Of a stretch of 64,000 nt of DNA, positions 52,507 to 62,300 are shown piece after piece. A program made the position numbers and the translations under genes. A model generated the notes under the pieces. That model did no database searches and was not told the origin of the DNA. It worked only from the letters and a program-made list of their open reading frames with translations. Source of the DNA: Yoonia vestfoldensis DSM 16212 (GTDB taxonomy: Bacteria > Pseudomonadota > Alphaproteobacteria > Rhodobacterales > Rhodobacteraceae); NCBI RefSeq assembly GCF_000382265.1, contig NZ_KB907975.1, positions 1 to 64,000 of the forward strand. The letters are read 5' to 3'. Positions within the stretch are counted from its first letter, which is position 1. Every line of letters begins with the position of its first letter.

Positions 52507-54012
52507 TTGGCCAACCTGCTTTACGATGCGCTGATCGCGCCCCATGCCACAAACACGGCCCCTTTCCTGATCGGCGACGACGGGCGCAGCCTGAATTATG
52601 CTGATTTCGTGCAGCGTGCCGCACGGATCGCCAATGTGCTGACAGCACAGGGCGTGCGCCCCGGTGACAGGGTCGTGGCACAGGTGCCCAAGGTCGCGGA
52701 TGCGGTCGCGCTTTATGCAGGCGCGGTGCAGGCGGGAGCGGTCTATCTGCCGCTCAACACCGGCTATACGCAGGCGGAACTGGCCTATTTCATTGCCGAT
52801 GCAGCGCCCAAGGTCGTGGTCTGCGACAGCAGGGACGCAGGGGCGCTGCGCCCGCTGTGCCCCGATGGTGCTGCGCTTTTGACGCTGGGCGCGGATGGTC
52901 GCGGCACCCTGTCCGCCGCTGCCGATGCCGCACCAGGCCACTTTACCACCGTGCCGCGCGGCCCGGATGATCTGGCAGGGTTGCTCTATACCTCAGGCAC
53001 GACAGGCAGGTCCAAGGGCGCGATGATGACGCATCGCAATCTTTTGTCCAATGCGCAGGCGCTGACCGATCTCTGGCGGATCACGGCACAGGACCGGCTG
53101 ATCCATGCGCTGCCGATCTTTCACACCCACGGGCTGTTCGTGGCGCTGAACACATCGCTGCTGGCGGGGGCGCAAGTGCGGTTAATGGCGGGTTTACAGC
53201 CTGACGCGGTGATCGCGGAACTGCCGCAAGCGACGCTGATGATGGGCGTGCCGACCTTCTACACCCGCCTGCTGGCCGATGCGCGCCTGACGGCGGCGCT
53301 GTGCAGCCAGATGCGGCTGTTCATCTCCGGCTCTGCGCCGCTGCTGGCGGAAACGCATGACGCTTTTGCGGCGCGCACGGGCCATAAGATCCTGGAACGC
53401 TACGGCATGACCGAAACCAATATGATCACCTCGAACCCCTATGACGGCGCGCGCGTCGCAGGCACCGTCGGCTTCGCCCTGCCCGGCACCGAGGTCGTCA
53501 TCACCGACCCCGCGACAGGCGCACCCCTGCCCCAAGGCGAAGTCGGCATGATCGAGGTGCGCGGCCCCAATGTGTTTTCCGGCTATTGGAACATGCCCGA
53601 CAAGACGCGCGAGGATTTGCGCGAGACGGGCTTTTTCATCACCGGCGATCTGGGTGTGGCTGATGGCGACGGACGCATCAGCATCGTGGGCCGCATGAAA
53701 GACCTGATTATCGCGGGCGGCTACAACATCTATCCCAAAGAGGTCGAGGACGCGATCAACGCCGTCGCGGGCGTGCTGGAAAGCGCGGTGTTCGGCGTGC
53801 CGGATGCGGACCTCGGCGAACAGGTGGTCGCGGCAGTGGTGCTGGAGGCGGGCATCGCGCTGGCGCCCGCGGATATCGCGGCACAGGTCGCAGCCACCCT
53901 CGCCCGCTTCAAGCAACCGCGCCGCTATGTGCTACTGGACGCCCTACCGCGCAACACGATGGGCAAGGTGCAAAAGAACGTGTTGCGGCGCGATCATGGG
54001 GGCCTGCGATGA
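52507..54012 (+). CDS. matB: Malonyl-CoA synthetase (malonate--CoA ligase)
   Basis: This 501-residue AMP-forming ligase starts with TTG (ANLLYDALI), with AGGAC upstream. LLYTSGTTGRSKGAMMTHRNL is the P-loop-like motif, RYGMTETNM the adenine motif, and GRMKDLIIAGGYNIYPKEVE plus LPRNTMGKVQKN the C-terminal hinge and catalytic Lys. The sequence pattern fits MatB, which activates malonate to malonyl-CoA. It overlaps a small membrane protein gene by ATGA. Confidence 0.85.
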   Translation: MANLLYDALIAPHATNTAPFLIGDDGRSLNYADFVQRAARIANVLTAQGVRPGDRVVAQVPKVADAVALYAGAVQAGAVYLPLNTGYTQAELAYFIADAAPKVVVCDSRDAGALRPLCPDGAALLTLGADGRGTLSAAADAAPGHFTTVPRGPDDLAGLLYTSGTTGRSKGAMMTHRNLLSNAQALTDLWRITAQDRLIHALPIFHTHGLFVALNTSLLAGAQVRLMAGLQPDAVIAELPQATLMMGVPTFYTRLLADARLTAALCSQMRLFISGSAPLLAETHDAFAARTGHKILERYGMTETNMITSNPYDGARVAGTVGFALPGTEVVITDPATGAPLPQGEVGMIEVRGPNVFSGYWNMPDKTREDLRETGFFITGDLGVADGDGRISIVGRMKDLIIAGGYNIYPKEVEDAINAVAGVLESAVFGVPDADLGEQVVAAVVLEAGIALAPADIAAQVAATLARFKQPRRYVLLDALPRNTMGKVQKNVLRRDHGGLR

Positions 54013-54350
54013 ACGACCGGCGCAAAATGGCACCCGGCGATTGGCTGAACGCGGCTGCGTTTCTGGCAATCGGGGTGTTTCTGGGTCTGGCTCTGGATAT
54101 GCTCTTGACGCTGGACTGGGCCGCTTTCTGGCTAACCGCGATCAGCATGGCCATCCTGTTCTGGGGTCTGATCGCGGCATCATCGGTGATCGACAGTCTG
54201 TTTGAGCGGCTGTTCCCCAGCGGCGTAAAACCCGCCCGCAACGCCCCGGCCAAACAACGCGGGCCCCTTGCAGTCCTGGCAAGCCTGCCCGCCGGTATCC
54301 TGATCGGACTGACCGGCGCGCAGTTCGGGCTGGGCGGGTTGCTGCTTTGA
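54009..54350 (+). CDS. Small membrane protein coupled to matB
   Basis: This 113-residue protein has three hydrophobic segments (about 15-34, 36-57 and 88-112) and a short basic loop. It starts inside the matB stop (ATGA at 54009), so it is translated with it. I do not recognise the family, and it could be a carrier component or an unrelated helper. It is convergent with an ABC permease gene four bases away. Confidence 0.65.
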   Translation: MNDRRKMAPGDWLNAAAFLAIGVFLGLALDMLLTLDWAAFWLTAISMAILFWGLIAASSVIDSLFERLFPSGVKPARNAPAKQRGPLAVLASLPAGILIGLTGAQFGLGGLLL

Positions 54351-54354
54351 CAGG

Positions 54355-55116
54355 TTAAACGTTGCTGCGATCCGCCCAGCCCGCAAAGGTCTTTTCCAGC
54401 GCAACCACGATGTAATAAAGAAAGATGCCCAGCAGCGCCAAGACGATCAGCACGGCGAACATCAGGGGATAATCGGAATTCGTCTTGCCGCTGTCGAACA
54501 GCGCCCCAAGGCCGCGCCCGTGGGGGGAGACGATCTCCATCAGGTTGGTGCCGATAAAGGCCAGCGTGACCGACACCTTCAGTGCGCCGAAGAATTCGGG
54601 CAGGGTCTTGGGCAGCGCGATTTTCCAGAAGATCGTGGATTGCGAGGCACCCAGTGACCGCAGGATATCGCGGTATTCGGGTTCCAGCGTGGACAGGCCG
54701 ATGGAGACGGACACGGCAATCGGGAAGAAACTGATCATGAAGGCGATCAGCACCGTGTTGAAATCGTGCCAACCCACGAACATCAGCGCCACGATGGGCA
54801 CAACGGTCGCCTTGGGCACGGCGTTGAAGCCGACCAGAAGCGGGTAAAGCGCATCGCGCATGGTGCGTGAAAAGCCCATCACCATGCCCAGCGCCGTGCC
54901 GAACACGACGGCCAGCAACAGCCCCGCCACCGTCCGCCAGAGCGTCTGCCAGCCCATGACAAGGAACAATTCCCAGTATTTGGCATAGGCAGGGGGCAAA
55001 TCGCTGGGCGCGGCCATCTTGAACGTGGGCCAGCCCATGACCCAGACCAGCGCCTCCCATGCGGCCAGAAAGATCAGCAATGCCGCGACCGGCACATAGA
55101 CCTGCCGCGCGGTCAT
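54355..55116 (-). CDS. ABC transporter permease (SsuC/ThiX-like)
   Basis: This 253-residue permease has about six helices and the coupling-loop pattern EYRDILRSLGASQSTIFWKIALPKTLPEFFGALKV split by the EAA-type G. It is typical of nitrate/sulfonate/thiamine-precursor importers. It overlaps the ATPase gene by ATGA and is the last gene of the importer operon. Confidence 0.9.
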   Translation of the reverse strand: MTARQVYVPVAALLIFLAAWEALVWVMGWPTFKMAAPSDLPPAYAKYWELFLVMGWQTLWRTVAGLLLAVVFGTALGMVMGFSRTMRDALYPLLVGFNAVPKATVVPIVALMFVGWHDFNTVLIAFMISFFPIAVSVSIGLSTLEPEYRDILRSLGASQSTIFWKIALPKTLPEFFGALKVSVTLAFIGTNLMEIVSPHGRGLGALFDSGKTNSDYPLMFAVLIVLALLGIFLYYIVVALEKTFAGWADRSNV

Positions 55117-55913
55117 GCGGCGTCCCCGGCGGGCACGCGGCCTTGGGCGACCTCGATCTGGTGGCGCAGGATATTGAGCATGTTTGCCGCCTCGGGGGTG
55201 TAAAGATGGTCCAGCGTGCGCAGGCCGGTGCCGGGAATATCGAGTACATATTGCGTGCGTGCAGGCCGGCCCGACAGGACAACGACCTGATCGGCCAGAA
55301 AGATCGATTCGCGCAGATCATGGGTGATCAGCACGCCGGTAAAGGGTTCTTCGGCCTTCACGCGGTGCATGATCTGCCACAAATCCTCGCGGGTGAAGGC
55401 ATCAAGCGCGCCGAAAGGTTCGTCAAGGATCAGGACCTCGGGCGCATGGATCAGCGCACGGCACAGCGACGCGCGCTGTTTCATGCCGCCGGACAGTTCC
55501 GAGGGGCGCTTGTTCTCGAACCCTTCCAGACCCACCAACGCCAGCAATTTGCGCGCGCGTTCTTCGCCTTGCGCCTTGCTGAGCTTCGTCGGCACGATTT
55601 CCAGCGGCAGCAGCACGTTTTGCAGGATCGTGCGCCATTCCAGCAGCACGGGGTTCTGGAATGCCATGCCCACATTCGACCGGGGTGCGGTGATGCGCGT
55701 GCCATGCACCCGCACCTCGCCTTCTTCGGGGATCAGCAGACCTGCGATCAGCCGCGTCAGCGTGGATTTCCCACAGCCTGACGGGCCGACGACCGCGACA
55801 AAGCCCCCTTCCGGCACCGACAGTTCCAGACCGTCCAGCACCGGCAGAGGGCCAGAGGCGGTGCGATACGCATGCCGCACCCCCTTGATGTCAATCAGCG
55901 TCTCCAAGGTCAT
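55113..55913 (-). CDS. ABC transporter ATPase (SsuB/ThiZ-like)
   Basis: This 266-residue ATPase has the P-loop GPSGCGKSTLTRLIAGL, signature LSGGMKQRASLCRAL and Walker B VLILDEPFGALDAFTRE, the last being characteristic of the nitrate/sulfonate/thiamine importer family. It overlaps both neighbours by four bases. Confidence 0.9.
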   Translation of the reverse strand: MTLETLIDIKGVRHAYRTASGPLPVLDGLELSVPEGGFVAVVGPSGCGKSTLTRLIAGLLIPEEGEVRVHGTRITAPRSNVGMAFQNPVLLEWRTILQNVLLPLEIVPTKLSKAQGEERARKLLALVGLEGFENKRPSELSGGMKQRASLCRALIHAPEVLILDEPFGALDAFTREDLWQIMHRVKAEEPFTGVLITHDLRESIFLADQVVVLSGRPARTQYVLDIPGTGLRTLDHLYTPEAANMLNILRHQIEVAQGRVPAGDAA

Positions 55914-56914
55914 TCAGCCAGACTGAACCCGCCTTCGGGCAGATAGGCGCTGGTGAAATACAAGGATGCATCGGGTTCGTTCACGAATTCATAGGTCGTG
56001 GCAATCTGTTCGATGGACGTCGCCATCCGTGCGTCGTCGATGATGCCGAACCCGTTGGCCATGACCCAATCGGTCGCGACATTGTCGTTGATGGACAATT
56101 GCAGACGGCGCAGTTCAAGATCCGCATCAGCGGCGGGGTTGCGTTCGATCAGCATCGGGATCACGGCCTCGGGGTCGGCCACTGCAATGGCCCAACCTTC
56201 GGCGACACCTTGCAGGAAGCTGCTGATCACTTCGGGGTTCGCGGCGGCATATTCGGTGTTGACGATGATGACGTTGCCATAAAGCTCGACGCCGTGATCG
56301 GCCATCAGCAGTGTGACCAGATCATCCTCTGGCACGCCCAGACGGGCGGTGTTCAGATAGGATGTGAACGAAAAGCCGGTGATCGCGGCGACATTGCCTT
56401 CGGCCAGCATCGGTTCGCGGGTCGGAAAGCCCACGGGTTCCACGGTGATCGCGCTGACATCAAGCCCGTTTTCGGCCGCGAAGATCGGGAATTGCGCCCA
56501 TGCGCCATCAGGCGGCGGCGCGCCGAGGATCTTGCCCTCAAGGCTTTGGGGCGTGTCGTCGATGCCCAAAGACCGCCGTCCGATAACCGCAAAGGGCGGC
56601 TTGTCATAGATCATCATAGCGCCGATCACGGGCGCGCCGGGGTTCTGGTCCAAAAACTTGATCAGGCTGTTGATGTCGGCCATGCCCACAGGGAAAGCGC
56701 CCGTCGCGACCTTGGGGATCGCATCCAGTGACCCGTCACCGGCGGACACGGTCACGTTCAGGTCAAGGGCGGCAAAATTGCCGTTGTCGATGGCCGCGAA
56801 ATAGGGCGCGGCGGGTCCTTCGAAGCGCCAGTCAAGCGTGAAGGGCAGATCGGTCTGCGCGTGAACTGCCGATGCACCCGTCAGCGCGACAGCCAGAATT
56901 GTACGATTGAACAT
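55910..56914 (-). CDS. NMT1/THI5-type substrate-binding protein of the ABC importer
   Basis: The start at 56914 (MFNRTILAVALTGASAVHAQ) gives a 334-residue exported protein. FTLDWRFEGPAAPYFAAIDNG and VSAGDGSLDAIPKVATGAFPVGMADINSLI are typical of the NMT1/THI5-like family that binds pyrimidines, riboflavin, taurine or related compounds. The exact ligand cannot be told. The neighbouring matB is on the other strand and gives no firm hint. Confidence 0.87.
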   Translation of the reverse strand: MFNRTILAVALTGASAVHAQTDLPFTLDWRFEGPAAPYFAAIDNGNFAALDLNVTVSAGDGSLDAIPKVATGAFPVGMADINSLIKFLDQNPGAPVIGAMMIYDKPPFAVIGRRSLGIDDTPQSLEGKILGAPPPDGAWAQFPIFAAENGLDVSAITVEPVGFPTREPMLAEGNVAAITGFSFTSYLNTARLGVPEDDLVTLLMADHGVELYGNVIIVNTEYAAANPEVISSFLQGVAEGWAIAVADPEAVIPMLIERNPAADADLELRRLQLSINDNVATDWVMANGFGIIDDARMATSIEQIATTYEFVNEPDASLYFTSAYLPEGGFSLAE

Positions 56915-57206
56915 TATTACATCCCCGTTGGTGGTTTGGTCTTGTCGGCTGTCAGGTTTCATCCGCACCGCAGCAAGACACCAGTCGCACCGCCTTGCAT
57001 CAGCCCCGTCCGCGCCACATCGACCATCATTTGCCCGATTGTTGTGCAGTTTGCCACAAAAGCAAGCGAAATTTCTGTAGGCGGTCAGACCACGCCCCGA
57101 CAGAAAAATCAGAGTTGATGCACGGTCCCTGTTGCGCATCCGCCAAGGTGCTGCCAATCACACAAGGGTCAAAGGGGCTTTGGCCAATCATAACTGGAGA
57201 ATACAG

Positions 57207-57503
57207 ATGAATATTCGGTCGAAACTGCTGCTGCTGGCAGGCGTCTCGCTGGCGGCCTGCACCGAAATGCCTGTGGCAGCCACCGCACCAAACGGGTCAC
57301 CGTTCATCGCTGAACTGCCCGAAGGCGTGCGCGCGATCGCGGCACCCAATCAGAACCTCGACAGGGTTGTCTTTCTCGAAGAGGACAATTGTTACTGGTA
57401 TGAGCACGCAGGTCCGGTCGAAACGACCCTGCTGCCACTGCGTACCGCGCGCGGCAACGCGATCTGTGCCGAAGCACCTGCCGCAACGCCGGCAACGACC
57501 TGA
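57207..57503 (+). CDS. Small lipoprotein, unknown function
   Basis: This 98-residue protein starts at the ATG at 57207, preceded by GGAGA. The signal MNIRSKLLLLAGVSLAAC ends in a lipobox (SLAAC, Cys18). A short domain with two further cysteines (NCYWYEHAGP, AICAEAP) may form a disulfide. I do not recognise a named family. It is convergent with an L,D-transpeptidase gene. Confidence 0.65.
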   Translation: MNIRSKLLLLAGVSLAACTEMPVAATAPNGSPFIAELPEGVRAIAAPNQNLDRVVFLEEDNCYWYEHAGPVETTLLPLRTARGNAICAEAPAATPATT

Positions 57504-57516
57504 GTCGACGAAAAAA

Positions 57517-57540
57517 GGCTGCGCCGCGATGGGCGCAGCC
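57517..57540 (-). terminator. Intrinsic terminator of the L,D-transpeptidase gene
   Basis: GGCTGCGCC (57517-57525) pairs perfectly with GGCGCAGCC (57532-57540). On the minus strand the stem is followed by TTTTTT (57516-57511). It starts right after the L,D-transpeptidase stop and may also slow plus-strand transcripts. Confidence 0.85.
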
Positions 57541-57542
57541 GG

Positions 57543-58286
57543 TCAGCTTCGCGCGGTGACTGTGTTTTCGGTCGGATAAAGGATCGCGCTGACGCCGGTG
57601 TCGACCTCTTCATAGAGTCCGATGATATGGGCCATGACCATCCGCACACAGCCGGAACTTGCCCGTCCGCCGATAGACCTCGGGCTGGGCGTTCCGTGGA
57701 TACGCAGATAGGTGTCGCGGTTCCCGTCGAAGAGATAAAAGGCCCGCGACCCCAAGGGGTTCGACGGTCCGCCGTCCATCCCGTCGGAATGTTGGGCATA
57801 GGTTTCCGGTTCCCGCGCGATCATCGCATCGGTCGGCCGCCATGTCGGCCATTTCGCCTTGCGGCGGATCGTATAGGTGCCGGGTTCATAGAGGTTGCCC
57901 CGCGCGATGGCCACGCCATAGCGCATCGCGGTGCCGTCGCCGCGCACGTGGTAGAGATACCGCGCCACCGCATCGACATGCACATCGCCAGCGCGCAAGC
58001 CATCGTTCGCCTCGACGAGCGACGGAAGGAACCGAGGGTGAAAACCCCAGGGGTTGGATGTCATCGGATCATAATTTGCGGGCGTGACGCGCCGATCCCA
58101 GACCGGCCACATCGATGGCGGTGACACAGGCACACGCGGGGGCACGACTTCGGCGACGTCCGGCAGATCGGTGGTGATCTCGCCTCCGGTCAGGGTGTCG
58201 GCAGGCGCATCCTCGACAGTTTGCGCCGCGATGGGCGTGGAAAACAGGGCTGCACCTGTCATGATAAAATGGCGGCGGTTCAACAT
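57543..58286 (-). CDS. L,D-transpeptidase (YkuD domain), Tat-type signal
   Basis: This 247-residue protein starts MLNRRHFIMTGAALFSTPIAAQ, a twin-arginine-like signal. The catalytic segment HGTPSPRSIGGRASSGCVRM carries the His and Cys of the YkuD domain, near residues 193-212. It cross-links peptidoglycan stems (3-3 links) or attaches proteins to the wall in the periplasm. It is monocistronic with a strong terminator. Confidence 0.92.
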   Translation of the reverse strand: MLNRRHFIMTGAALFSTPIAAQTVEDAPADTLTGGEITTDLPDVAEVVPPRVPVSPPSMWPVWDRRVTPANYDPMTSNPWGFHPRFLPSLVEANDGLRAGDVHVDAVARYLYHVRGDGTAMRYGVAIARGNLYEPGTYTIRRKAKWPTWRPTDAMIAREPETYAQHSDGMDGGPSNPLGSRAFYLFDGNRDTYLRIHGTPSPRSIGGRASSGCVRMVMAHIIGLYEEVDTGVSAILYPTENTVTARS

Positions 58287-58416
58287 GGGGTCACTTCCAA
58301 CTCGGGCATCAACAGATTGCTTTTATCTCTAGGCAGCGCATATGCGCCTGACAAGCATTTTGCGTCAGGGCGATATACACAACCTTGTGGCGTGGTGTTC
58401 CTGAAACACCCCAACC

Positions 58417-59433
58417 TCAGAAATGTTCCAGAACGATCTTGCCCTTGGCGGTGCCCGCCTCGATCAGGGCATGGGCCTTGCGCAGGGTATCGGCGTTGAT
58501 CGGGGTCAGCACGGTATCCAGCGTCGTGCGCAAGCGGCCTGCGTCGATTTCACCCGCGACATAAGTCAGCAGGTGGTGCTGCGCGATCATGTCTGGGGTC
58601 TGGAACATCGCACGGGCGAACATGAATTCCCAATGCAGGCTCGCGGCCTTGGTTTTCATCCCCGCCATCGGCATCGGCACATCGGTGTTGTCGATGGACA
58701 CGATCCCGCCTTGCGGGCGGATCAGTTCCACCGCCGCATCCCAATGGCGCATATCGTTGAAAACGGCGATATGATCGACGAATTGCAGCCCCAGCGCGCG
58801 CACCTGTGCGACCATGTCTTGCCGGTGGTCGATCACGTGGTCGGCCCCGAGGTCGGTCACCCAAGCGATGGTTTCAGCCCGCGACGCGGTCGCGATCACG
58901 ACCAGCCCTGCTGCCTTGGCAAGCTGGATGCCGATGGACCCGACGCCGCCCCCTGCCCCGATGATCAGGATGGTCTGGCCCGCGTTCGCCCCGTCGCGGT
59001 CGATGCCCAGCCGGTCGAAAAAACTTTCGTAAGCCGTGATCGTCGTCAGCGGCAAGGCTGCGGCCTGCGCAAAGCCCAAGGTCGCGGGTTTGCGCCCGAC
59101 GATGCGTTCATCGACCAGCTGGAATTCCGCGTTCGAGCCTGACCGCGTGATGTCGCCGGAATAATAGACTTCGTCACCCACGGCGAAAAGTTCCGCGTCC
59201 GGCCCCACGGCCTCGACCACGCCGGCGGCGTCGTAGCCCAGCACGCGCGGAGGGTTCTCGACCACATCAGCCGCTTTGGATTTGCGCACCTTGGTATCGA
59301 CCGGATTGACCGACACCGCCTTGACCGCGACCAGAATGTCGCGCCCCGTGGGCACAGGCTTGGGCAGATCGACATCGACAAAACAGGCAGGGTCGGTCAC
59401 CGGCAGGTAACGGGTCAGGGCGACAGCTTTCAT
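58417..59433 (-). CDS. Zinc-binding-type alcohol dehydrogenase / quinone oxidoreductase
   Basis: This 338-residue MDR-family protein shows VKAVSVNPVDTKVR, RVLGYDAAGVVEAVG and the NADPH motif ILIIGAGGGVGSIGIQLAKAAG. It lacks the cysteine cluster of zinc alcohol dehydrogenases and fits the zinc-independent quinone-reductase group. It lies 15 bases after a CaiB/BaiF gene, probably in one transcript. Substrate unknown. Confidence 0.88.
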   Translation of the reverse strand: MKAVALTRYLPVTDPACFVDVDLPKPVPTGRDILVAVKAVSVNPVDTKVRKSKAADVVENPPRVLGYDAAGVVEAVGPDAELFAVGDEVYYSGDITRSGSNAEFQLVDERIVGRKPATLGFAQAAALPLTTITAYESFFDRLGIDRDGANAGQTILIIGAGGGVGSIGIQLAKAAGLVVIATASRAETIAWVTDLGADHVIDHRQDMVAQVRALGLQFVDHIAVFNDMRHWDAAVELIRPQGGIVSIDNTDVPMPMAGMKTKAASLHWEFMFARAMFQTPDMIAQHHLLTYVAGEIDAGRLRTTLDTVLTPINADTLRKAHALIEAGTAKGKIVLEHF

Positions 59434-59448
59434 GGGTTTATCCTTTGG

Positions 59449-60630
59449 TCAGTCATCAAGGGTCAGTCGGGCGAGTATCTCTTCGCTGTCCTGACCGCAA
59501 TGCGGCGGCGGCAGGCGGTAGCTGACAGGCGTGCGCGACAGTTTCAGCGGATTGCCCAAGAGCCGCACCTGCCCTTTTTGCACATCGTCGCGCGGCATTG
59601 CCACGACCATGTCACGCGCTTGCGCTTGATCGGACCCCAGCGCCAGATCAATCGTGTTCACAGGCCCCACAGGCACCTTGCGCGCCTCGAGCCCGGTAAT
59701 CACCTCGGCCAGCGGGCGCGTGGTGAGCCTTGGGCCGATCACCGCCAGCAAGGCATCGCGGTTTTGCGTCCGCGCAAGGTTGGTCGCGAAACGCGCATCC
59801 TGCACGATCTCGGTGCATCCAAGATAGTCGCAGAACCGTGCGAACTGGCTGTCGTTGCCCACCGCGATGATCGCATGGCCGTCCGCCACTTCGAAAACGT
59901 GATAGGGGACGATATTGGGGTGTCCGTTGCCGCGCCGCTGCGGCAGATCGCCCGATTCAAGGTAATTGGTGCCTTCGTTGATCAGCCATGCCAACTGGCT
60001 GTCCACCAGCGCGATGTCGATATGCTGGCCTTCGCCGGTGCGTTCCCTGTGGCGCAGGGCGGCCAGAATGCCGACGGTCGCATACATGCCGCACATCACA
60101 TCGGCGATGCCGACGCCCACCTTCATCGGCGCGCCATCGGGTTCGCCCGTCAGGCTCATGATGCCACCGAACCCTTGGGCCATCAAATCATAGCCCGGCT
60201 TGTCGCGGTTGGGGCCGGTCTGCCCGAACCCCGAGATCGAACAATAGATCAGCCCCGGCTGCCGCGTCAGCAGATCATCCGGCCCCAGCCCGTATTTCGC
60301 CAGACCACCGGGCTTGAAGTTTTCGACCACGATATCGGCATGCCGGGCCAGCGCGCGGACCTGCTGCTGGCCAAGCTTTGTGCTGATGTCGATGGCGACG
60401 GATTTCTTGTTGCGGTTGGCGGCCATGAAATAGGCCGACAAATCCGTGGGCTGGCCGGCCGTGTCACAGACATTGGGCGGCCCCCAGCCGCGCGTGTCGT
60501 CGCCGCCGGTCGCGGGGTTTTCGACTTTGATGATCTCCGCGCCCAGATCGCCCAGCAACTGCGTGCAGGTCGGCCCCGCCAGAATGCGGGTCAGGTCCAG
60601 CACGGTGATCCCGTCGAGTGCGCCCGTCAT
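59449..60630 (-). CDS. CaiB/BaiF-family CoA-transferase
   Basis: The ATG at 60630, preceded by a GGGGGAGGAA site, gives 393 residues; the longer frame to 60834 is unsupported. GITVLDLTRILAGPTCTQLLGDLGAEIIKVE is the class III CoA-transferase opening and includes the CoA-contact region. The catalytic Asp is in PGYDLMAQGFGGIMSLTGEPDG. It moves CoA between carboxylic acids; partners are not identified. Confidence 0.9.
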   Translation of the reverse strand: MTGALDGITVLDLTRILAGPTCTQLLGDLGAEIIKVENPATGGDDTRGWGPPNVCDTAGQPTDLSAYFMAANRNKKSVAIDISTKLGQQQVRALARHADIVVENFKPGGLAKYGLGPDDLLTRQPGLIYCSISGFGQTGPNRDKPGYDLMAQGFGGIMSLTGEPDGAPMKVGVGIADVMCGMYATVGILAALRHRERTGEGQHIDIALVDSQLAWLINEGTNYLESGDLPQRRGNGHPNIVPYHVFEVADGHAIIAVGNDSQFARFCDYLGCTEIVQDARFATNLARTQNRDALLAVIGPRLTTRPLAEVITGLEARKVPVGPVNTIDLALGSDQAQARDMVVAMPRDDVQKGQVRLLGNPLKLSRTPVSYRLPPPHCGQDSEEILARLTLDD

Positions 60631-61163
60631 GCTGTGTTCCTCCCCCTTGGTCTTGGCTGCGCGACTGTCTCGGGATGGTGCAGCTTCGTCAAGGGCTGGC
60701 GGTACGGTCCCCCGCCAGTCCCGATTCCATCTTTCAACCCATGCTTGTGATGCGCTGCCTGCGTGAAAAGCAGCAACGCAGAAGGCGCGACGGTGGTCTG
60801 ACCCTGCAGATGGTGACCACGACCAGTGAGTCACCCGTCAAGGCGGCGTCCGGCTATCGTGTCACTCAACGCGCTTTTACCCTTGAAAAGCGTTAACAGC
60901 CGCGGCCTGAGCGACCGAAAAATCACTGGCCGTGCAAAGTGACACCACGTCACTTCGGCCAAACCTGTCCTTTAGGTAAGGCTTGGCCAGATACCCGCGG
61001 AAAATGTATTGACCAACCGAAATGTATCGGACTAAAGCACAACTCAGCCGCGTGTATGTAGTGAATGTTTTACCAAGTTTTGCGGGTTGCGAGCGCCGGT
61101 TCGGCGGATGCGATATTGCTGGCAGGATCAACGTCCTGCCAGCAAGTATCGGCACGATAACAG
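60631..61163. other. Intergenic region with two dyads, no gene seen
   Basis: These 533 bases lie between two minus-strand units. They contain a perfect dyad AAGTGAC-ACCAC-GTCACTT at 60937-60955, of unknown role, and a terminator-like hairpin at 61116-61145. No frame has a ribosome site and a recognisable product. Confidence 0.55.
61116..61145 (-). terminator. Hairpin after the Gfo/Idh/MocA gene
   Basis: TTGCTGGCAGGA (61116-61127) pairs perfectly over 12 bp with TCCTGCCAGCAA (61134-61145) around a 6-nt loop, 18 bases after the oxidoreductase stop on the minus strand. The following bases are only moderately T-rich. Confidence 0.65.
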
Positions 61164-62300
61164 CTAAAGTCCCACCACTTTTGCAGGCGCGTTGTCTGGA
61201 GACATCAGGCTGACCGCCTGCCCTGTGCGCGCGCTTTCTTGTGCGGCGATCCCGATCGCGACCGCCTTGGCACCGTCCTGCACCGTCACCTCGACCATGC
61301 CTTCACCGCGCACAACCGCGTTGAACCGCTGGTGCTGGTAGAAGGTCGACCCATTGTGATCGCCCGCTTCCAGCAAGGTCGGATCGACCGGAATTTCGGA
61401 CACGAACGGCCCCTTGGGGTCACGCGGGCTGATGATCAGCTGCGGCACAGGCGGTTCACCCAGTGCGAGCGGCCAGAACCGGCCCGGACCGGGGACCAGC
61501 GCCTCGATCTTGCCGCGCGGTCCCACAGCGCTGATTTCTTCCTGATAGCGCGACCCTTCGGCGAACATGCACAGTTCCAGCATCGCACGCGACCCATGCG
61601 CGAAATCGACGATCACATAGGCATTGTCCCAGATATCGGGCGCCTGCCCGTCATAGCGTTCATCCTTGTGGTTCACCGCCTGTCCCGCGCTGGCCATCAC
61701 GCGGATCGGTTCGTCCTGCAGGATCAGGCGCATCAGATCGAAGAAATGGCAGCATTTCTCGACCAAGGTTCCGCCCGTCTTGGCGTTGAACCGGTTCCAG
61801 TCGCCGACCTTGGGCAAAAACGGAAAGCGGTGTTCGCGGATCGTCAGCATCTTGACGCCACCCGTGGCCGCCTCGGCCTGCGCGATCAGGGCGGCGACCG
61901 GGGGCATATAGCGGTATTCCATCGCGACCCAGACAGGGTGCGGGTAGCCCGCAAACAGGTCTTCGACCAGCACCGCCTCGGACGGGTTGGTAAACAGCGG
62001 CTTTTCGCACAGGATCGGCAGGGGCCGCATCGCCACGATCTGCTGCAATTGCGGGACATGCAGGTAATTCGGGCTGACGATCACAACGGCATCCAGATCG
62101 GGATAGGCCAGCAGCGCATCGAGGCTGTCCGCGACCTGCGCGCCACCCGCGAGCACCGCCCCCGCCTGTGCAAGTTCGGGCACCGGATCATAGACCACAG
62201 ACACCCGCCCATGAGGCAACAGGTTGATATTCATGATATGTTCGCGGGCCATCATACCGCAGCCGACCAGCCCGTAGTTCACCATTTGCACGTCGTTCAC
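61164..62300 (-). CDS. Gfo/Idh/MocA-family oxidoreductase
   Basis: This 378-residue protein starts at GTG 62300, overlapping the GntR stop as GTGA. The NAD motif NYGLVGCGMMAREHIMNI is N-terminal, and the family's CEKPL motif (ILCEKPLFTNPSEAV) holds the catalytic Lys, with GGTLVEKCCHFFDLM near residue 175. Such enzymes oxidise sugars or inositols. It is in one operon with its likely regulator. Confidence 0.9.
   Translation of the reverse strand: MNDVQMVNYGLVGCGMMAREHIMNINLLPHGRVSVVYDPVPELAQAGAVLAGGAQVADSLDALLAYPDLDAVVIVSPNYLHVPQLQQIVAMRPLPILCEKPLFTNPSEAVLVEDLFAGYPHPVWVAMEYRYMPPVAALIAQAEAATGGVKMLTIREHRFPFLPKVGDWNRFNAKTGGTLVEKCCHFFDLMRLILQDEPIRVMASAGQAVNHKDERYDGQAPDIWDNAYVIVDFAHGSRAMLELCMFAEGSRYQEEISAVGPRGKIEALVPGPGRFWPLALGEPPVPQLIISPRDPKGPFVSEIPVDPTLLEAGDHNGSTFYQHQRFNAVVRGEGMVEVTVQDGAKAVAIGIAAQESARTGQAVSLMSPDNAPAKVVGL

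Noticed and set aside
60937..60955. Perfect dyad AAGTGAC-ACCAC-GTCACTT as a regulator site
   Set aside because: It is a real symmetry but more than 200 bases from any start codon with no known binding family, so it is mentioned only under the gap.
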